In this document: piece after piece, positions 35,320 through 44,380 of the stretch
Position numbering within the stretch: position 1 is the first letter of the stretch
How the letters are laid out: the number at the start of each line of letters is the position of its first letter
Origin: Peptococcaceae bacterium
GTDB taxonomy: Bacteria; Bacillota; Peptococcia; Peptococcales; Peptococcaceae
DNA: 64,000 nt
Assembly: GCA_017399005.1 (NCBI GenBank)
Contig: JAFQEO010000009.1
Span: 62,001-126,000, forward strand
Reading direction: 5' to 3'
Translations under genes and position numbers: made by a program
The notes under the pieces: model-generated
Databases searched by the model: none
Told to the model about the DNA's origin: nothing
The model's input: only the letters and a program-made list of their open reading frames with translations

Positions 35320-36975
35320 TTAATTGTCGCGTTTTTTGCCCTGTTCCAGAACTTCCTGCGCCAGATTTACAGCATGGTCGCCAATACGTTCCAGGTTGGA
35401 CAGAATATCCAGATATACCGCACCGGCACCTGCGCTGCATGCACCCGCATTCAGACGGGCAATATGGCCTTTGCGCAGTTCCACTTCCATAACGTCAACA
35501 CGGTCATCCTGTTCAATAACTTTAATTGCCAGGTCACGATTATTGTTGCGTAATGCATCCAGGCTATCACGCAGAGCACCTTCTACCAGATGCATCATTT
35601 CACGCAGACCTTCGTTGGCCTCTTTGGACATCTCAATTTTATTTTCCCGGCAGTAGTCGGTTAACTCAATCAGATTTTCCGCATGGTCACCGATACGTTC
35701 CAGGTCGCCAACTGCCTGTAACAGCATGTAGCTTCGTTTGGATAATACCTGGTCTAAATCATGATTATGGGTAACTTCCACAACATAATTGGTGATGGCC
35801 TGTTCCAGCATATCCACAGTTTCTTCTCGTTTCAGCGATTCGTTTTTATCATCTTCGCCGTGAAGGAAATAATAATCCACCGCATATTCCAGAGATTCGG
35901 CTGCGATACGACCCATGTGCAGCATTTCACGGCTCGCACAGGATAATGCCATTGGAGCACTGTTTAACAGACGCTGTTCCAGATATTTTGGCTGTAATGC
36001 CCAGTCCATGTGTTCTTCTTTGTCTGGAATCAGTCTGCATACCAGCTTGTCCAGAACAGAAACAAACGGAATAAACAGCAGTGTATTGGTAATGTTAAAC
36101 AGACCATGGGTAAATGCAATCTGCATTTTGATATTCATCATTTCCCAGCCGCCCGGTGTAAAGTTCGCAACGGTTTCTACAATAACCGGGAAGATTCCCA
36201 GCATAAACAGCGGCAGGAAAATCAGTGTCCCGATGGTATTAAACATCAGGTTGATAAAAGATGTACGTTTTGCATTTAATGTGGTGCCTAGACCAGCCAG
36301 CAGTGCGGTTACAGTAGTACCGATGTTACTACCGAACAGCATTGGTACTACCTGATTATAGGTCATAACGCCCTGATATGCCAGTTCCTGCATAATCCCG
36401 ATAAACGCACTACTGCTCTGAATCGCAGCAGTCAGCAGAGCACCTACCCCTACACCAAGCAGAGTGTTATCTTCTACAAACAGCATCAGCGCTGTAAACT
36501 GCGGGAATCCTGCCAGCGGTTTTAACCCCTGACCCATAACATCCATACCGTAGAACAGCAGACCAAACCCTAAAATAACGGTACCCAGATGTACCAGTTT
36601 TTCTTTTTTACAGAAGAACAGCAGCGCCGCACCAACGAATACAATTGGCAGCGCATAATCAGACAGTTTAAAACCAATCAGAAATGCAGTTACTGTGGTA
36701 CCGATATTGGCCCCCATAATAACCCCGATTGCCTGACGCAGCGACATCAGCCTTGCATTTACCAGACCGATAGCCAGAACGGTTGTAGCCGCACTACTCT
36801 GAATCAGACCGGTAACCAGAGTACCGGTTAAAACACCGCGAATTGGAGTTTTTGTGCCTGCCTCCAGAATGTCACGCAGTTTGTCACCGGCTAATGCCTG
36901 CAACCCGTCGGACATACATTTCATGGAGAACAGGAACATCCCCAGACCGCCAAGACAATAAAATAGCAGTTCCAT
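35320..36975 (-). CDS. Na+/phosphate cotransporter (NptA/PNaS family) fused to PhoU-like domain
   Basis: A 551-residue protein: membrane part (about 1-310) with the repeated family motifs TGLIQSSAATTVLAIGL and LLTAAIQSSSAFIG plus paired GANIGTTVTA/GSNIGTTVTA. A cytoplasmic helical PhoU-like domain (about 340-545) carries two ERIGDHAENL/ERIGDHAVNL repeats. It would move inorganic phosphate using sodium, with the PhoU part sensing or controlling. It begins 15 nt after the obgE stop, so the two are probably co-transcribed, an unusual pairing. Confidence 0.92.
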   Translation of the reverse strand: MELLFYCLGGLGMFLFSMKCMSDGLQALAGDKLRDILEAGTKTPIRGVLTGTLVTGLIQSSAATTVLAIGLVNARLMSLRQAIGVIMGANIGTTVTAFLIGFKLSDYALPIVFVGAALLFFCKKEKLVHLGTVILGFGLLFYGMDVMGQGLKPLAGFPQFTALMLFVEDNTLLGVGVGALLTAAIQSSSAFIGIMQELAYQGVMTYNQVVPMLFGSNIGTTVTALLAGLGTTLNAKRTSFINLMFNTIGTLIFLPLFMLGIFPVIVETVANFTPGGWEMMNIKMQIAFTHGLFNITNTLLFIPFVSVLDKLVCRLIPDKEEHMDWALQPKYLEQRLLNSAPMALSCASREMLHMGRIAAESLEYAVDYYFLHGEDDKNESLKREETVDMLEQAITNYVVEVTHNHDLDQVLSKRSYMLLQAVGDLERIGDHAENLIELTDYCRENKIEMSKEANEGLREMMHLVEGALRDSLDALRNNNRDLAIKVIEQDDRVDVMEVELRKGHIARLNAGACSAGAGAVYLDILSNLERIGDHAVNLAQEVLEQGKKRDN

Positions 36976-36990
36976 TTGTTTTCCCCCACA

Positions 36991-38268
36991 CTAATCCATA
37001 AAATCGAATTCTACGTCTTTGATTCGTACGGTGTCGCCGTCTTTACAGCCTTCTTCTCGCAGTGCTTTTACAACACCCATTGCTTCAACAATCTGTAAAA
37101 ATCTTGATACGGCATCGTCATTGACAAAGTTGGTTCTTTTCCAGTGCCGTTCAATTTCCGGCCCGGATACCACATAAACACCAGCTTCATCTTTTTCAAT
37201 TACAAATTTCACTTCGTCTTCTACAACTTTTGTCACTTTCACTTCTTCTGTCGGGGTCACTTCTTCCGGTTCCAGCTCTACCTGTTCTACCAGTTCTGCC
37301 AGCCGATACACCAGTGGTTTCAGCCCTTCGCCGGTAGCTGCAGATACAGGGAACACTTCATATTCCGGCAGTTGTTCTTTTAAACGCTCCAGATAATCCA
37401 CATCACCCATGATGTCGGTTTTGTTTGCAGCGATTACCATTGGCCGTTTCATCAGAGATTCGTTATACCGGGCCAGCTCCTGATTTACAACGGCAAAGTC
37501 TTCTAACGGATCTCTGCCTTCCGAGCCGCTGATATCCAGTACATGCACCAGTACTTTTGTACGTTCGGTATGACGCAGGAAACGATGCCCTAAACCGGCA
37601 CCATCTGCTGCCCCTTCAATTAACCCCGGGATATCGGCCATAACAAAACTGCGACCTTCATCTACTTTTACCATACCCAGGTTCGGTACAATGGTGGTAA
37701 AGTGATAATCGGCAATTTTCGGTTTTGCAGCCGATACGTGCGAAATAATGGTGGATTTCCCTACATTCGGGAACCCTACCAGCCCTACATCCGCCAGCAG
37801 TTTTAATTCCAGCGTAATCCAGCGTTCTTCCCCGGCATCGCCGTTTTCCGCCAGTGTAGGCGCACGGTGGGTAGAACTTACAAAATGCGTGTTGCCTCTG
37901 CCGCCTCTGCCGCCTTTGGCAACTACCACTTTCTGCCCTGCCGCTGTTAAATCGGCCAGAATCTGCTGTGTTTCCGCATCACGCACAACTGTGCCGACCG
38001 GTACTTTCAGCTGTAAATCATCGGCATCGGCCCCGTGCATACTGCTTCCCTGGCCGTGTTTGCCGCGATCTGCTTTATAATGCGTTTTATAGCGGAAGTC
38101 AATCAGTGTACGCAGATTATTATCCGCTTCCAGAATAATGGAGCCGCCGTCACCGCCGTCACCGCCGGCCGGACCACCCATTGGCACATATTTCTCGCGG
38201 CGCCACGCCACAATACCGTTCCCGCCGTCGCCTGCTTTTACATGTACCTTTGCATAATCGTAAAACAT
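36991..38268 (-). CDS. obgE: Obg-family GTPase
   Basis: A 425-residue ribosome-associated GTPase. The glycine-rich Obg fold fills residues 1-158 (AGDGGNGIVAWRREKYVPMGGPAGG, KGGRGGRGNTHF). The G domain follows with VGFPNVGKSTI (G1), ADIPGLIEGAADGAGLGHRFLRH (G3) and NKTD (G4). The C-terminal OCT domain (about 345-425) is typical of Firmicutes. It acts in 50S assembly and growth control. The usual rplU-rpmA neighbours are missing; instead a small unknown gene precedes it. Confidence 0.96.
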   Translation of the reverse strand: MFYDYAKVHVKAGDGGNGIVAWRREKYVPMGGPAGGDGGDGGSIILEADNNLRTLIDFRYKTHYKADRGKHGQGSSMHGADADDLQLKVPVGTVVRDAETQQILADLTAAGQKVVVAKGGRGGRGNTHFVSSTHRAPTLAENGDAGEERWITLELKLLADVGLVGFPNVGKSTIISHVSAAKPKIADYHFTTIVPNLGMVKVDEGRSFVMADIPGLIEGAADGAGLGHRFLRHTERTKVLVHVLDISGSEGRDPLEDFAVVNQELARYNESLMKRPMVIAANKTDIMGDVDYLERLKEQLPEYEVFPVSAATGEGLKPLVYRLAELVEQVELEPEEVTPTEEVKVTKVVEDEVKFVIEKDEAGVYVVSGPEIERHWKRTNFVNDDAVSRFLQIVEAMGVVKALREEGCKDGDTVRIKDVEFDFMD

Positions 38269-38298
38269 TGGAACACCTGCCTCATTGTTTCAAATTTT

Positions 38299-38562
38299 TT
38301 AGAATCCGTAGCGCAGCAGACAGAATCTGGTGTTATATCCAAAGGCATGACCGTTCAGAAACGCATCCAGATCTTTGGTAATTAACGATGTCTCATCTTC
38401 TGCTTTCGCTTTTTCATAAAATACTCTTAAAAATTTCCGGTCAAACGCTGCCAGATACTCTTCGATTTCTTCTTCGCTGTATCCCAGTTCAGGCGCATAC
38501 CGGAAAATATACTCAACTGTTTCAATTCGCAATGTAAATTCATTGGCTCTGATGTAACTCAA
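38299..38562 (-). CDS. Small conserved-looking protein upstream of obgE, function unknown
   Basis: An 87-residue, soluble, mostly helical protein (EEEIEEYLAAFDRKFLRVFYEKAKAEDE) ending in an aromatic-rich tail (AFGYNTRFCLLRYGF). It starts at TTG 38562 with GGGAGG 8 nt upstream, a convincing ribosome site. I recognise no family. It lies 30 nt before obgE and is probably in the same transcript; an extended -10 (TGTTATAAT near 38600) lies upstream. Confidence 0.65.
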   Translation of the reverse strand: MSYIRANEFTLRIETVEYIFRYAPELGYSEEEIEEYLAAFDRKFLRVFYEKAKAEDETSLITKDLDAFLNGHAFGYNTRFCLLRYGF

Positions 38563-38686
38563 GCAAAACGCCTCCCTGTCACATTTACTCTCAGCATATA
38601 TTATAACACAACTCTATTTCAATTCAGTATTAAATTACTTTATATTTCCTGTTGATTGCACAGGATTGTTTATCCGTAACCCGAAC

Positions 38687-38836
38687 ATGTACACCCTGTA
38701 CAGTCTGCATAGTTTCTCAACTCTTTTCTGTATTCTATTTTTTATTTTTTCAGACTTTGCCGGCAAAGTGTACAAGTATACAGAACCCTACTGGCTGAGC
38801 GAAAAAAGTATACAACAAGTTTACAGTAAGTGTACA
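38687..38836. repeat. Cluster of seven GTNTACA-like heptamers
   Basis: Motifs begin at 38687 (ATGTACA), 38696 (CTGTACA), 38768, 38776, 38808, 38819 and 38830 (GTGTACA, GTATACA, GTATACA, GTTTACA, GTGTACA). The last three are exactly 11 bp apart, about one helical turn. The array occupies the 361-bp gap upstream of the small gene/obgE promoter. It looks like a multi-site operator; no known protein is assigned. Confidence 0.5.
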
Positions 38837-38838
38837 GC

Positions 38839-38881
38839 AAACGCCCGGAGCAGCAGAAAAGTTCTGCCATCCCGGGCGTTT
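38839..38881 (-). terminator. Terminator-like hairpin after the ABC permease gene
   Basis: AAACGCCCGG/CCGGGCGTTT 10-bp stem with paired interior; only TTT follows on the minus strand, so termination strength is uncertain. Confidence 0.6.
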
Positions 38882-38923
38882 ATCGTGTTCGTTATTCTAT
38901 TATTTATTATCTATACTGGTTAC

Positions 38924-41224
38924 TTACTGATACTGTGCCGGAACAGTGCCTTTATAGAACAGCTGATTCTGCCAGTCATTACTGCCAGTATGATTATAAC
39001 GCAGCAGCACAAAGTGCGTATTATCAAATTCTGCAAAAATCCCGCCGCCACTCAGAAGGTCACACTCCTGAATGAACTGATTTACCTGTTCCACACCACT
39101 GATATGGCCTGTCAGTTCCGCCTGGCTGCTTAATAATTCCATACAGCGTTCCACATTCATGTCATCAATATCTTTCTGAGATTTTGCATCTTCCTCAAGC
39201 AGATTATATGCTACATTCAGCATATCGCGCAGTTCAGCTTCTGTTTTCTCCTCACAACGGAAGATTAACGCATCGCTGAAATTACGCTCGTTTTTATCAA
39301 TATCCATCTGATTCAAAATGGCCAGAGTTTGTGTATCAGCTTCATACACCGGCATCTGGAAATAGTAATAGCTGCTGTAAGGACCAGAAGAAGGTTTTTG
39401 CGGAAGCTGAATTTCGATTGTATACTTCTGTGCAGTTTTCAACGCGTCAAACTGACGGTCATGGACATCCTGTTTATAGGCTTCCAGAATGGCCGCCATG
39501 GTATCATAGTTCTGCATCTCTTTTTCCGGATATGTTTTTGATACAGCCTCTGTGGTAACCACAATTTCACCATCTATCCGTGCAGTAGTGGTCTCCATTA
39601 CACGACGTTCCGCATCCGTTTCCTGATTATAAATAAGCGTGTTATTCACGGTCATATGATAAACCGTTTCTGGTGCTGCATTTAATACCTCTGCATACAC
39701 TGTTTCCCGATAACCCTGCTGATTATACAGAGATTTAAAGTTTTCTTCAATGCTTTCTGCTGTTACCGCACGATAAATTCTGGATTTGACATCCCCGTTT
39801 TTCAGCCGGTACTGTACGGTAATAGATGTGGTTTTCTGATTTTCATAATAATCATACGGTGACCGGTTCCCGTCAAAATCACTGGAGCGATAGAGCTTTT
39901 CATTCACAACCGGCTGCAGTAAGTCATATACACCCTGCTTCACATCGGTATCCTGCGTAAAGGTTCCGTCATCACCGTAATTATTAATGCGTTCGGCGCC
40001 CTGCACCACCAGCGATACCTGCTGTACTTCATCCGGTTCCGGCAGGTAGGAATCGTAGCCCAGCAAATCAAACCGGAATGCGCCAACCACCGCCAGAATC
40101 AGCACCAGAATTACGGCACAGTGAGACAATCGTTTGCCCATAGCCTTGAAATCATGCTGGATGATAACCTCACAGGTCATGTGGGTCAGAATCGCAAAGG
40201 TAATCACCGCGAAGTAGAAAAACATCCGGCTGCCCACCGCCTGGAACACCAGCCCGGCTGCTATGCCCACAATAAACATCAGATAGGCTTTCAGAATCGG
40301 TTCGCTTATTGGATACACCATCGCTTTACCGGCAGCTTCACTCGGTCGTTTCTGATACAGGAACCAGGAGGCTGCAGAGAGCAGAACCGTCATCCCGATT
40401 TGAGCTGCCAGAACACTTCCGGCCATTGCCTCAGTTGTCATTACATAGCTGTTGCTGCGATAAGATATGTCGCTCAAATACTGAAACGCTGCACAGAACG
40501 GCGAAAATTTCAGAGAACTTTCAATAATCTGCGAACCATTATAGGTTGCAAAGAACAGACTGTACATCAGATTCAGAATCCATGCTGCAAGCGGCACTCC
40601 AAAATGCAGTACCGCATTTATAGCCATATGGGTTGCCATAGTACCTGCCAGCTGTCCTGCAAATACCGCAATGCTGTAACTTGCCAGCAGAAACAGCAGC
40701 ATATACAAGGTGTGCTGCAGAATGGCACCGATATTAATAATACTGCCCATGCCATATGCAGCAACCACAACAAAGGACACCGCAATCATCACCAGCAGCG
40801 GAACGATATTTAAAATCAGACCGGCTGCATACTGATTCAGAAACAGACGGGTACGAGTAATCGGCTGGCTGTGATAGAAATTCACCTGTTTTTTCTGCTG
40901 AAGATAAAAGAACATCACACAGCCGATAACCGCCGCCAGCACAATAGCAGAGAAATACAACGGTACAAAGCCTTCCTGCCGGAACCATCTTACCATCTGG
41001 TTCATCTGTGTTTGCATCAGCAGTTCTCCAGCAGAAATTTCTCTGACATAACTGCCGGATGTAATACTATCCAGCTTTAACATCGTAAATACCGGCCCTG
41101 CAAAGCCGTAAACCACCGAACAGATTACTGCAATCCACCAGTAGCTGCGCAGGCTGTGCATCAGAAAAACGCCTCGTTTTCCCGCTTTTGTTTCTGTTTT
41201 AGTAGATAAGCTGCTGGATGTCAT
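38924..41224 (-). CDS. ABC-2-type permease with large extracellular domain
   Basis: A 766-residue membrane protein: about ten helices in residues 20-400, with the FYHSQPITRTRLFLNQYAAG segment common to bacitracin/YtrC-like permeases, then a long non-membrane C-terminal region (about 405-766). It is encoded 3' of its ATPase with a 26-nt overlap and of a GntR regulator, the ytr-type layout. The ATG at 41224 has GGAGG 9 nt upstream. Probable role: export or sensing of cell-envelope-active compounds; substrate unproven. Confidence 0.8.
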   Translation of the reverse strand: MTSSSLSTKTETKAGKRGVFLMHSLRSYWWIAVICSVVYGFAGPVFTMLKLDSITSGSYVREISAGELLMQTQMNQMVRWFRQEGFVPLYFSAIVLAAVIGCVMFFYLQQKKQVNFYHSQPITRTRLFLNQYAAGLILNIVPLLVMIAVSFVVVAAYGMGSIINIGAILQHTLYMLLFLLASYSIAVFAGQLAGTMATHMAINAVLHFGVPLAAWILNLMYSLFFATYNGSQIIESSLKFSPFCAAFQYLSDISYRSNSYVMTTEAMAGSVLAAQIGMTVLLSAASWFLYQKRPSEAAGKAMVYPISEPILKAYLMFIVGIAAGLVFQAVGSRMFFYFAVITFAILTHMTCEVIIQHDFKAMGKRLSHCAVILVLILAVVGAFRFDLLGYDSYLPEPDEVQQVSLVVQGAERINNYGDDGTFTQDTDVKQGVYDLLQPVVNEKLYRSSDFDGNRSPYDYYENQKTTSITVQYRLKNGDVKSRIYRAVTAESIEENFKSLYNQQGYRETVYAEVLNAAPETVYHMTVNNTLIYNQETDAERRVMETTTARIDGEIVVTTEAVSKTYPEKEMQNYDTMAAILEAYKQDVHDRQFDALKTAQKYTIEIQLPQKPSSGPYSSYYYFQMPVYEADTQTLAILNQMDIDKNERNFSDALIFRCEEKTEAELRDMLNVAYNLLEEDAKSQKDIDDMNVERCMELLSSQAELTGHISGVEQVNQFIQECDLLSGGGIFAEFDNTHFVLLRYNHTGSNDWQNQLFYKGTVPAQYQ

Positions 41225-42122
41225 AGCCAAGCACCTCCATTTCGGTGATAAAGATTTCTTCCAGAGTCAGCGGCAGCAGTTCACAATACAGCGGCTGCAT
41301 AGCTTTTATACGTGCCTCGGTTTCATCGGCACTGCCGCGCACTACCAGAATCGATAAACTGCCTCGCTGTTCCATTGTAACAATATCCAGCCCGGTGAAA
41401 TCCTCCCGGCTTTTTGGCTCTGTAAACGCACACTGCACTTTATGAATGTTGCTCTGCAGATGATCCAGCTCCCGTTCAAAAATCACACCGCCCTGATGCA
41501 GTAACCCGATGTGGTCACAGATATCCTCCAGTTCCCGCAGGTTATGGGATGCGATAATCGGTGTCATCTGGTGTTCTACCACGGCATCCGCCATCAGCCG
41601 TTTTACCGCCTGCCGCATAACCGGGTCAAGGCCGTCAAAGGTTTCGTCACAGAACAGATAATCCGGCTGGCAGGATAAGGCCAGAATAATATGCGCCTGT
41701 TTCTGCATCCCTTTGGAAAAAGTATTCAGCTTGCGTTTGCTGTCCAGACGGAACAAGCCTGTCAATTCGCGGAATTTTTCATAGGAGAACCGCTGATACA
41801 TTGCCGCAAAATAATTGGCCATCTCTTCCATGTTGCTGTTGGAAAAATAAAACTGGTCATCAGAAATATAAAAGATTTTCTGTTTCAGTGCTTCGTTTTC
41901 ATAAACCGGCTGTCCGTCTATCAGAATCTGCCCGGCATCCGGACGGTAAATTCCTGCCAGCAGCCGCAGAAATGTGGATTTGCCTGCGCCGTTGCTGCCG
42001 ATTAAACCAAAAATCGAACCTTTCTGAATGGTTGTAGATACCTGATTCAGCGCCTGAATTTTATCAAACTGTTTGCTAAGGTCTGTTACAGAAATTCCTG
42101 TTGTGTTCATTATTTCAGTCAT
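41199..42122 (-). CDS. ABC transporter ATPase (YtrB-like)
   Basis: A 307-residue nucleotide-binding subunit: Walker A GSNGAGKST near residue 43, Q-loop YISDDQFYF, a degenerate signature NTFSKGMQKQ, Walker B LFCDETFDGLDP and the switch histidine in IASHNLREL. The C-terminal extension is a small regulatory domain. It powers the permease encoded downstream. The ATG at 42122 (AAGGAGG upstream) overlaps the gntR stop by 8 nt. Confidence 0.92.
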   Translation of the reverse strand: MTEIMNTTGISVTDLSKQFDKIQALNQVSTTIQKGSIFGLIGSNGAGKSTFLRLLAGIYRPDAGQILIDGQPVYENEALKQKIFYISDDQFYFSNSNMEEMANYFAAMYQRFSYEKFRELTGLFRLDSKRKLNTFSKGMQKQAHIILALSCQPDYLFCDETFDGLDPVMRQAVKRLMADAVVEHQMTPIIASHNLRELEDICDHIGLLHQGGVIFERELDHLQSNIHKVQCAFTEPKSREDFTGLDIVTMEQRGSLSILVVRGSADETEARIKAMQPLYCELLPLTLEEIFITEMEVLGYDIQQLIY

Positions 42123-42504
42123 GGATTTCATCCTCCTTCTGCTGCTCATAAACCTGCTGCACTACCGCATAAACCTCATCCTGCGGAACCTGCAGCCGAT
42201 ATAAATCTGTACTCAATGCCGCCAGCTGTTCCAGAAGCTCCTTCTGCTGCACGGTTCGCAGTTCCTGTAAACTGCTGCCTACAAAACTGCCCCGGCCTTT
42301 CAGCGAATAAATCACACCCTGTCGCTCCAGCTCCGCATACGCTTTCTGAATGGTATTTGGATTAATGGCCAGTTCCTGCGCCAGCTGCCGCACAGAAGGA
42401 AGCTGGTCATCCCGCTGCAGAACACCGGATACCACCAGATGTTTGATATTATCTATAATCTGTTCGTAAATCGGTTTACGGCTCTTGTAGTCGATTAATA
42501 TCAT
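42115..42504 (-). CDS. GntR-family regulator, YtrA subfamily
   Basis: A 129-residue regulator: winged helix (about 8-75: KPIYEQIIDNIKHLVVSGVLQRDDQLPSVRQLAQELAINPNTIQKAYAELERQGVIYSLKGRGSFV) and a short C-terminal helical dimerisation domain, which defines the YtrA group. It probably represses its own operon with the ABC exporter, binding the tandem 18-bp repeats at the promoter. The ATG at 42504 is preceded by AAGGAG; the frame extends 28 codons upstream without a ribosome site. Confidence 0.92.
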   Translation of the reverse strand: MILIDYKSRKPIYEQIIDNIKHLVVSGVLQRDDQLPSVRQLAQELAINPNTIQKAYAELERQGVIYSLKGRGSFVGSSLQELRTVQQKELLEQLAALSTDLYRLQVPQDEVYAVVQQVYEQQKEDEIHD

Positions 42505-42528
42505 AGGCTCACTCCTTTCCGTCATTAT

Positions 42529-42564
42529 GTGTATTATCTGTTCTAGCTGTATTATCTTATCTAG
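42529..42564. promoter_or_regulatory. Tandem 18-bp direct repeat, probable GntR/YtrA operator
   Basis: On the minus strand CTAGATAAGATAATACAG is followed at once by CTAGAACAGATAATACAC (42547-42564 and 42529-42546), 15 of 18 positions identical. It covers the transcription start region of the gntR operon. Confidence 0.65.
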
Positions 42565-42573
42565 TACACTTAT

Positions 42574-42601
42574 ATCATACCATGTCATTGCAGATTGTCA
42601 A
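42574..42601 (-). promoter_or_regulatory. Promoter of the gntR-ABC operon
   Basis: TTGACA (42596-42601), 16-bp spacer, TATGAT (42574-42579), minus strand. Confidence 0.75.
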
Positions 42602-42653
42602 TATATTTTTGTAGAATCCTGAAAATCTTTCTACTGTTGCAAGATGCACAAAA

Positions 42654-42678
42654 ACCGAAGGCTTTTTACACCTTCGGC
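42654..42678 (-). terminator. Terminator after rsiV
   Basis: GCCGAAGG/CCTTCGGT stem with 9-nt loop, then TTTTTG on the minus strand. Confidence 0.85.
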
Positions 42679-42722
42679 TTTTACAATTAATTTTCTATAT
42701 GTTTTATACGAAACTATCTTTT

Positions 42723-43646
42723 TTACTCTGCCAGCAGAGGTTTCAGCACCGCATCCCCGATTACAAATTCCGGGCATCCCATAAATCCAGGAGCTACTTC
42801 ATATTCATTAAATACGATTACCAGCTGCCCGTCCTGATTGCGGTAAAAGGTCTGATTTTCTGCAATCTGCTGAAAATTATCTTCCGGCAGCTCACAATTG
42901 ATATCATACACGACATTTTCATCAACCTCCATACGATGTGTCATCTGCTCTTTAATATTCTCGCTGATGGCCGTTACATAATCCGCATCTTCCCGGAACA
43001 GATCTGCCAGCAGTACATATCGTCCGCTGAGTTTATCCAGATTGTAATAATGCACGGTTTCCGCACCGCCGGCCACGGTTTCTACCGTGTTAATCTGCAG
43101 CGCAAACCATTCCTCGCTGTCAGTCACCACATTGTATGTGATATCCAGCCCGTAAACACCGCCCTGCTGTTCCATTTCCTGCTGGAACTGTTCAATCATA
43201 CGGTCGGCATATGCTACTACCTCTGCATTGATTTCTCCCACACTGCTCTGAAGCTGTGCATCGCCCTTTGCTGTCAGTTCCGGAGTTTTCACGCTGGCTG
43301 CATATTTTTCGTCTGCAGCCTCTTCCTGATAATGATGAATTGTCACCAGGTCAATCACTTTATTCAGTACCGGCACATCGGCTACTGCTTCTGCAATTTT
43401 AGGATTTACATTCGGCACAATCAGCAAAGCCAGAACCGATGCTGCAGCCACTACACGCACCGCAGATTTCCACTGCCATCCAGCTTTTCTGAAGTTGTCT
43501 TTCTGCTGCATCCGAGCAGACAGTCCCGCCTGTTTTTCCTGTTTTGCCTTCTGAATTCCTCTTTGCAGAGCCTCCAGTGCTTCCTCCGGTACTTCCATCT
43601 CGTTATATTCTTTTTTCAGCATATCCAGTTGCTCCTGTCTGTTCAT
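42723..43646 (-). CDS. rsiV: RsiV-like anti-sigma factor (DUF3298 domain)
   Basis: A 307-residue type-II membrane protein: cytoplasmic sigma-binding N-terminus (about 1-60), one helix (VRVVAAASVLALLIVPNV, about 62-80), then an extracellular region with DUF3298 (about 225-305: YRNQDGQLVIVFNEYEVAPGFMGCPEFVIG). In Bacillus and Clostridioides the RsiV extracellular domain binds lysozyme, triggering its proteolysis and SigV release. It overlaps the sigma gene by 4 nt. Family is firm; lysozyme sensing here is inferred from relatives. Confidence 0.88.
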   Translation of the reverse strand: MNRQEQLDMLKKEYNEMEVPEEALEALQRGIQKAKQEKQAGLSARMQQKDNFRKAGWQWKSAVRVVAAASVLALLIVPNVNPKIAEAVADVPVLNKVIDLVTIHHYQEEAADEKYAASVKTPELTAKGDAQLQSSVGEINAEVVAYADRMIEQFQQEMEQQGGVYGLDITYNVVTDSEEWFALQINTVETVAGGAETVHYYNLDKLSGRYVLLADLFREDADYVTAISENIKEQMTHRMEVDENVVYDINCELPEDNFQQIAENQTFYRNQDGQLVIVFNEYEVAPGFMGCPEFVIGDAVLKPLLAE

Positions 43647-44131
43647 AATAATACCGCTCCTTCTTCTTCCATAGACAGTCTTAATTTTTTTAACGACCGG
43701 TACAGCCGGCTTTTTACCGTACTCAAATTTTCATCCAGCGTCTGCGCAATCTGATTTAACTGCATCCCTTCAAAATAACGCAGAACTATCACCGTTTTAT
43801 CCATCGGTTCCAGCTGTTCCAGCGCCTGATGCAAATCGACATCGCTATAGATATCTTCCGTTTCTCCATCCATATCATAAAGTACGGTTTCCTGCTGTTT
43901 TCGTTTTCGCAGAAAACTGATAGATTCATTAATCACGATTCTATAGAGCCATGTTCCTGCATATTGCGGATTTTTTAAGGTATGACTGTGTTTTATGGCT
44001 TTGTAGGCGCTTTCCTGCACCAGATCCAGTGCATCATTCTCATTGTGTACATAACTGTAGGCCAGTCTGTATAGTTTTTTATAATCGGCTATCAATTGCT
44101 GTTCAATTAACGCCTCGTTATCCTGCTTCAT
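43643..44131 (-). CDS. sigV: ECF sigma factor, SigV-like
   Basis: A 162-residue sigma factor with region 2 (about 17-80: KKLYRLAYSYVHNENDALDLVQESAYKAI, ITESISFLRKR-type helix) and region 4 (about 105-155: LEPMDKTVIVLRYFEGMQLNQIAQTLDENLSTVKSRLYRSLKKL). It is released from the RsiV protein encoded next to it. AAAGGAGG precedes the ATG. A TGAAAC sequence about 75 nt upstream may be part of an autoregulated ECF promoter, with the second half not convincing. Confidence 0.9.
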   Translation of the reverse strand: MKQDNEALIEQQLIADYKKLYRLAYSYVHNENDALDLVQESAYKAIKHSHTLKNPQYAGTWLYRIVINESISFLRKRKQQETVLYDMDGETEDIYSDVDLHQALEQLEPMDKTVIVLRYFEGMQLNQIAQTLDENLSTVKSRLYRSLKKLRLSMEEEGAVLL

Positions 44132-44345
44132 TTTGACAACCTCCTTTGCAGCTGCACTTTGTTAGAGTTTATTGGCAGCAGAAAAGTTTCAGATGTTTTT
44201 AAATTATACATCGTTTCTGCATGAATCTGCAGTGACACTTCCACTTATATTGTACCGGAAATCGTTTTATCGCACTATATCCTACCCAGAAGATATGATT
44301 ATGCTTATAAAAAATTCCATTTATATTATTTCAAGCTTTTTATTG

Positions 44346-44374
44346 TTGACTTACGCTAACTTTTCTAGTATGAT
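44346..44374 (+). promoter_or_regulatory. Promoter of a candidate noncoding RNA
   Basis: TTGACT (44346-44351), 17-bp spacer, TATGAT (44369-44374) on the plus strand. No recognisable gene follows before a strong terminator at 44610-44670. Confidence 0.75.
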
Positions 44375-44380
44375 ATAAAC

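Noticed and set aside
42699-43754. Long plus-strand open frame (351 codons) opposite rsiV
   Set aside because: It is antisense to a well-supported anti-sigma gene, has no ribosome site or recognisable domain, and its composition is that of a mirrored frame.
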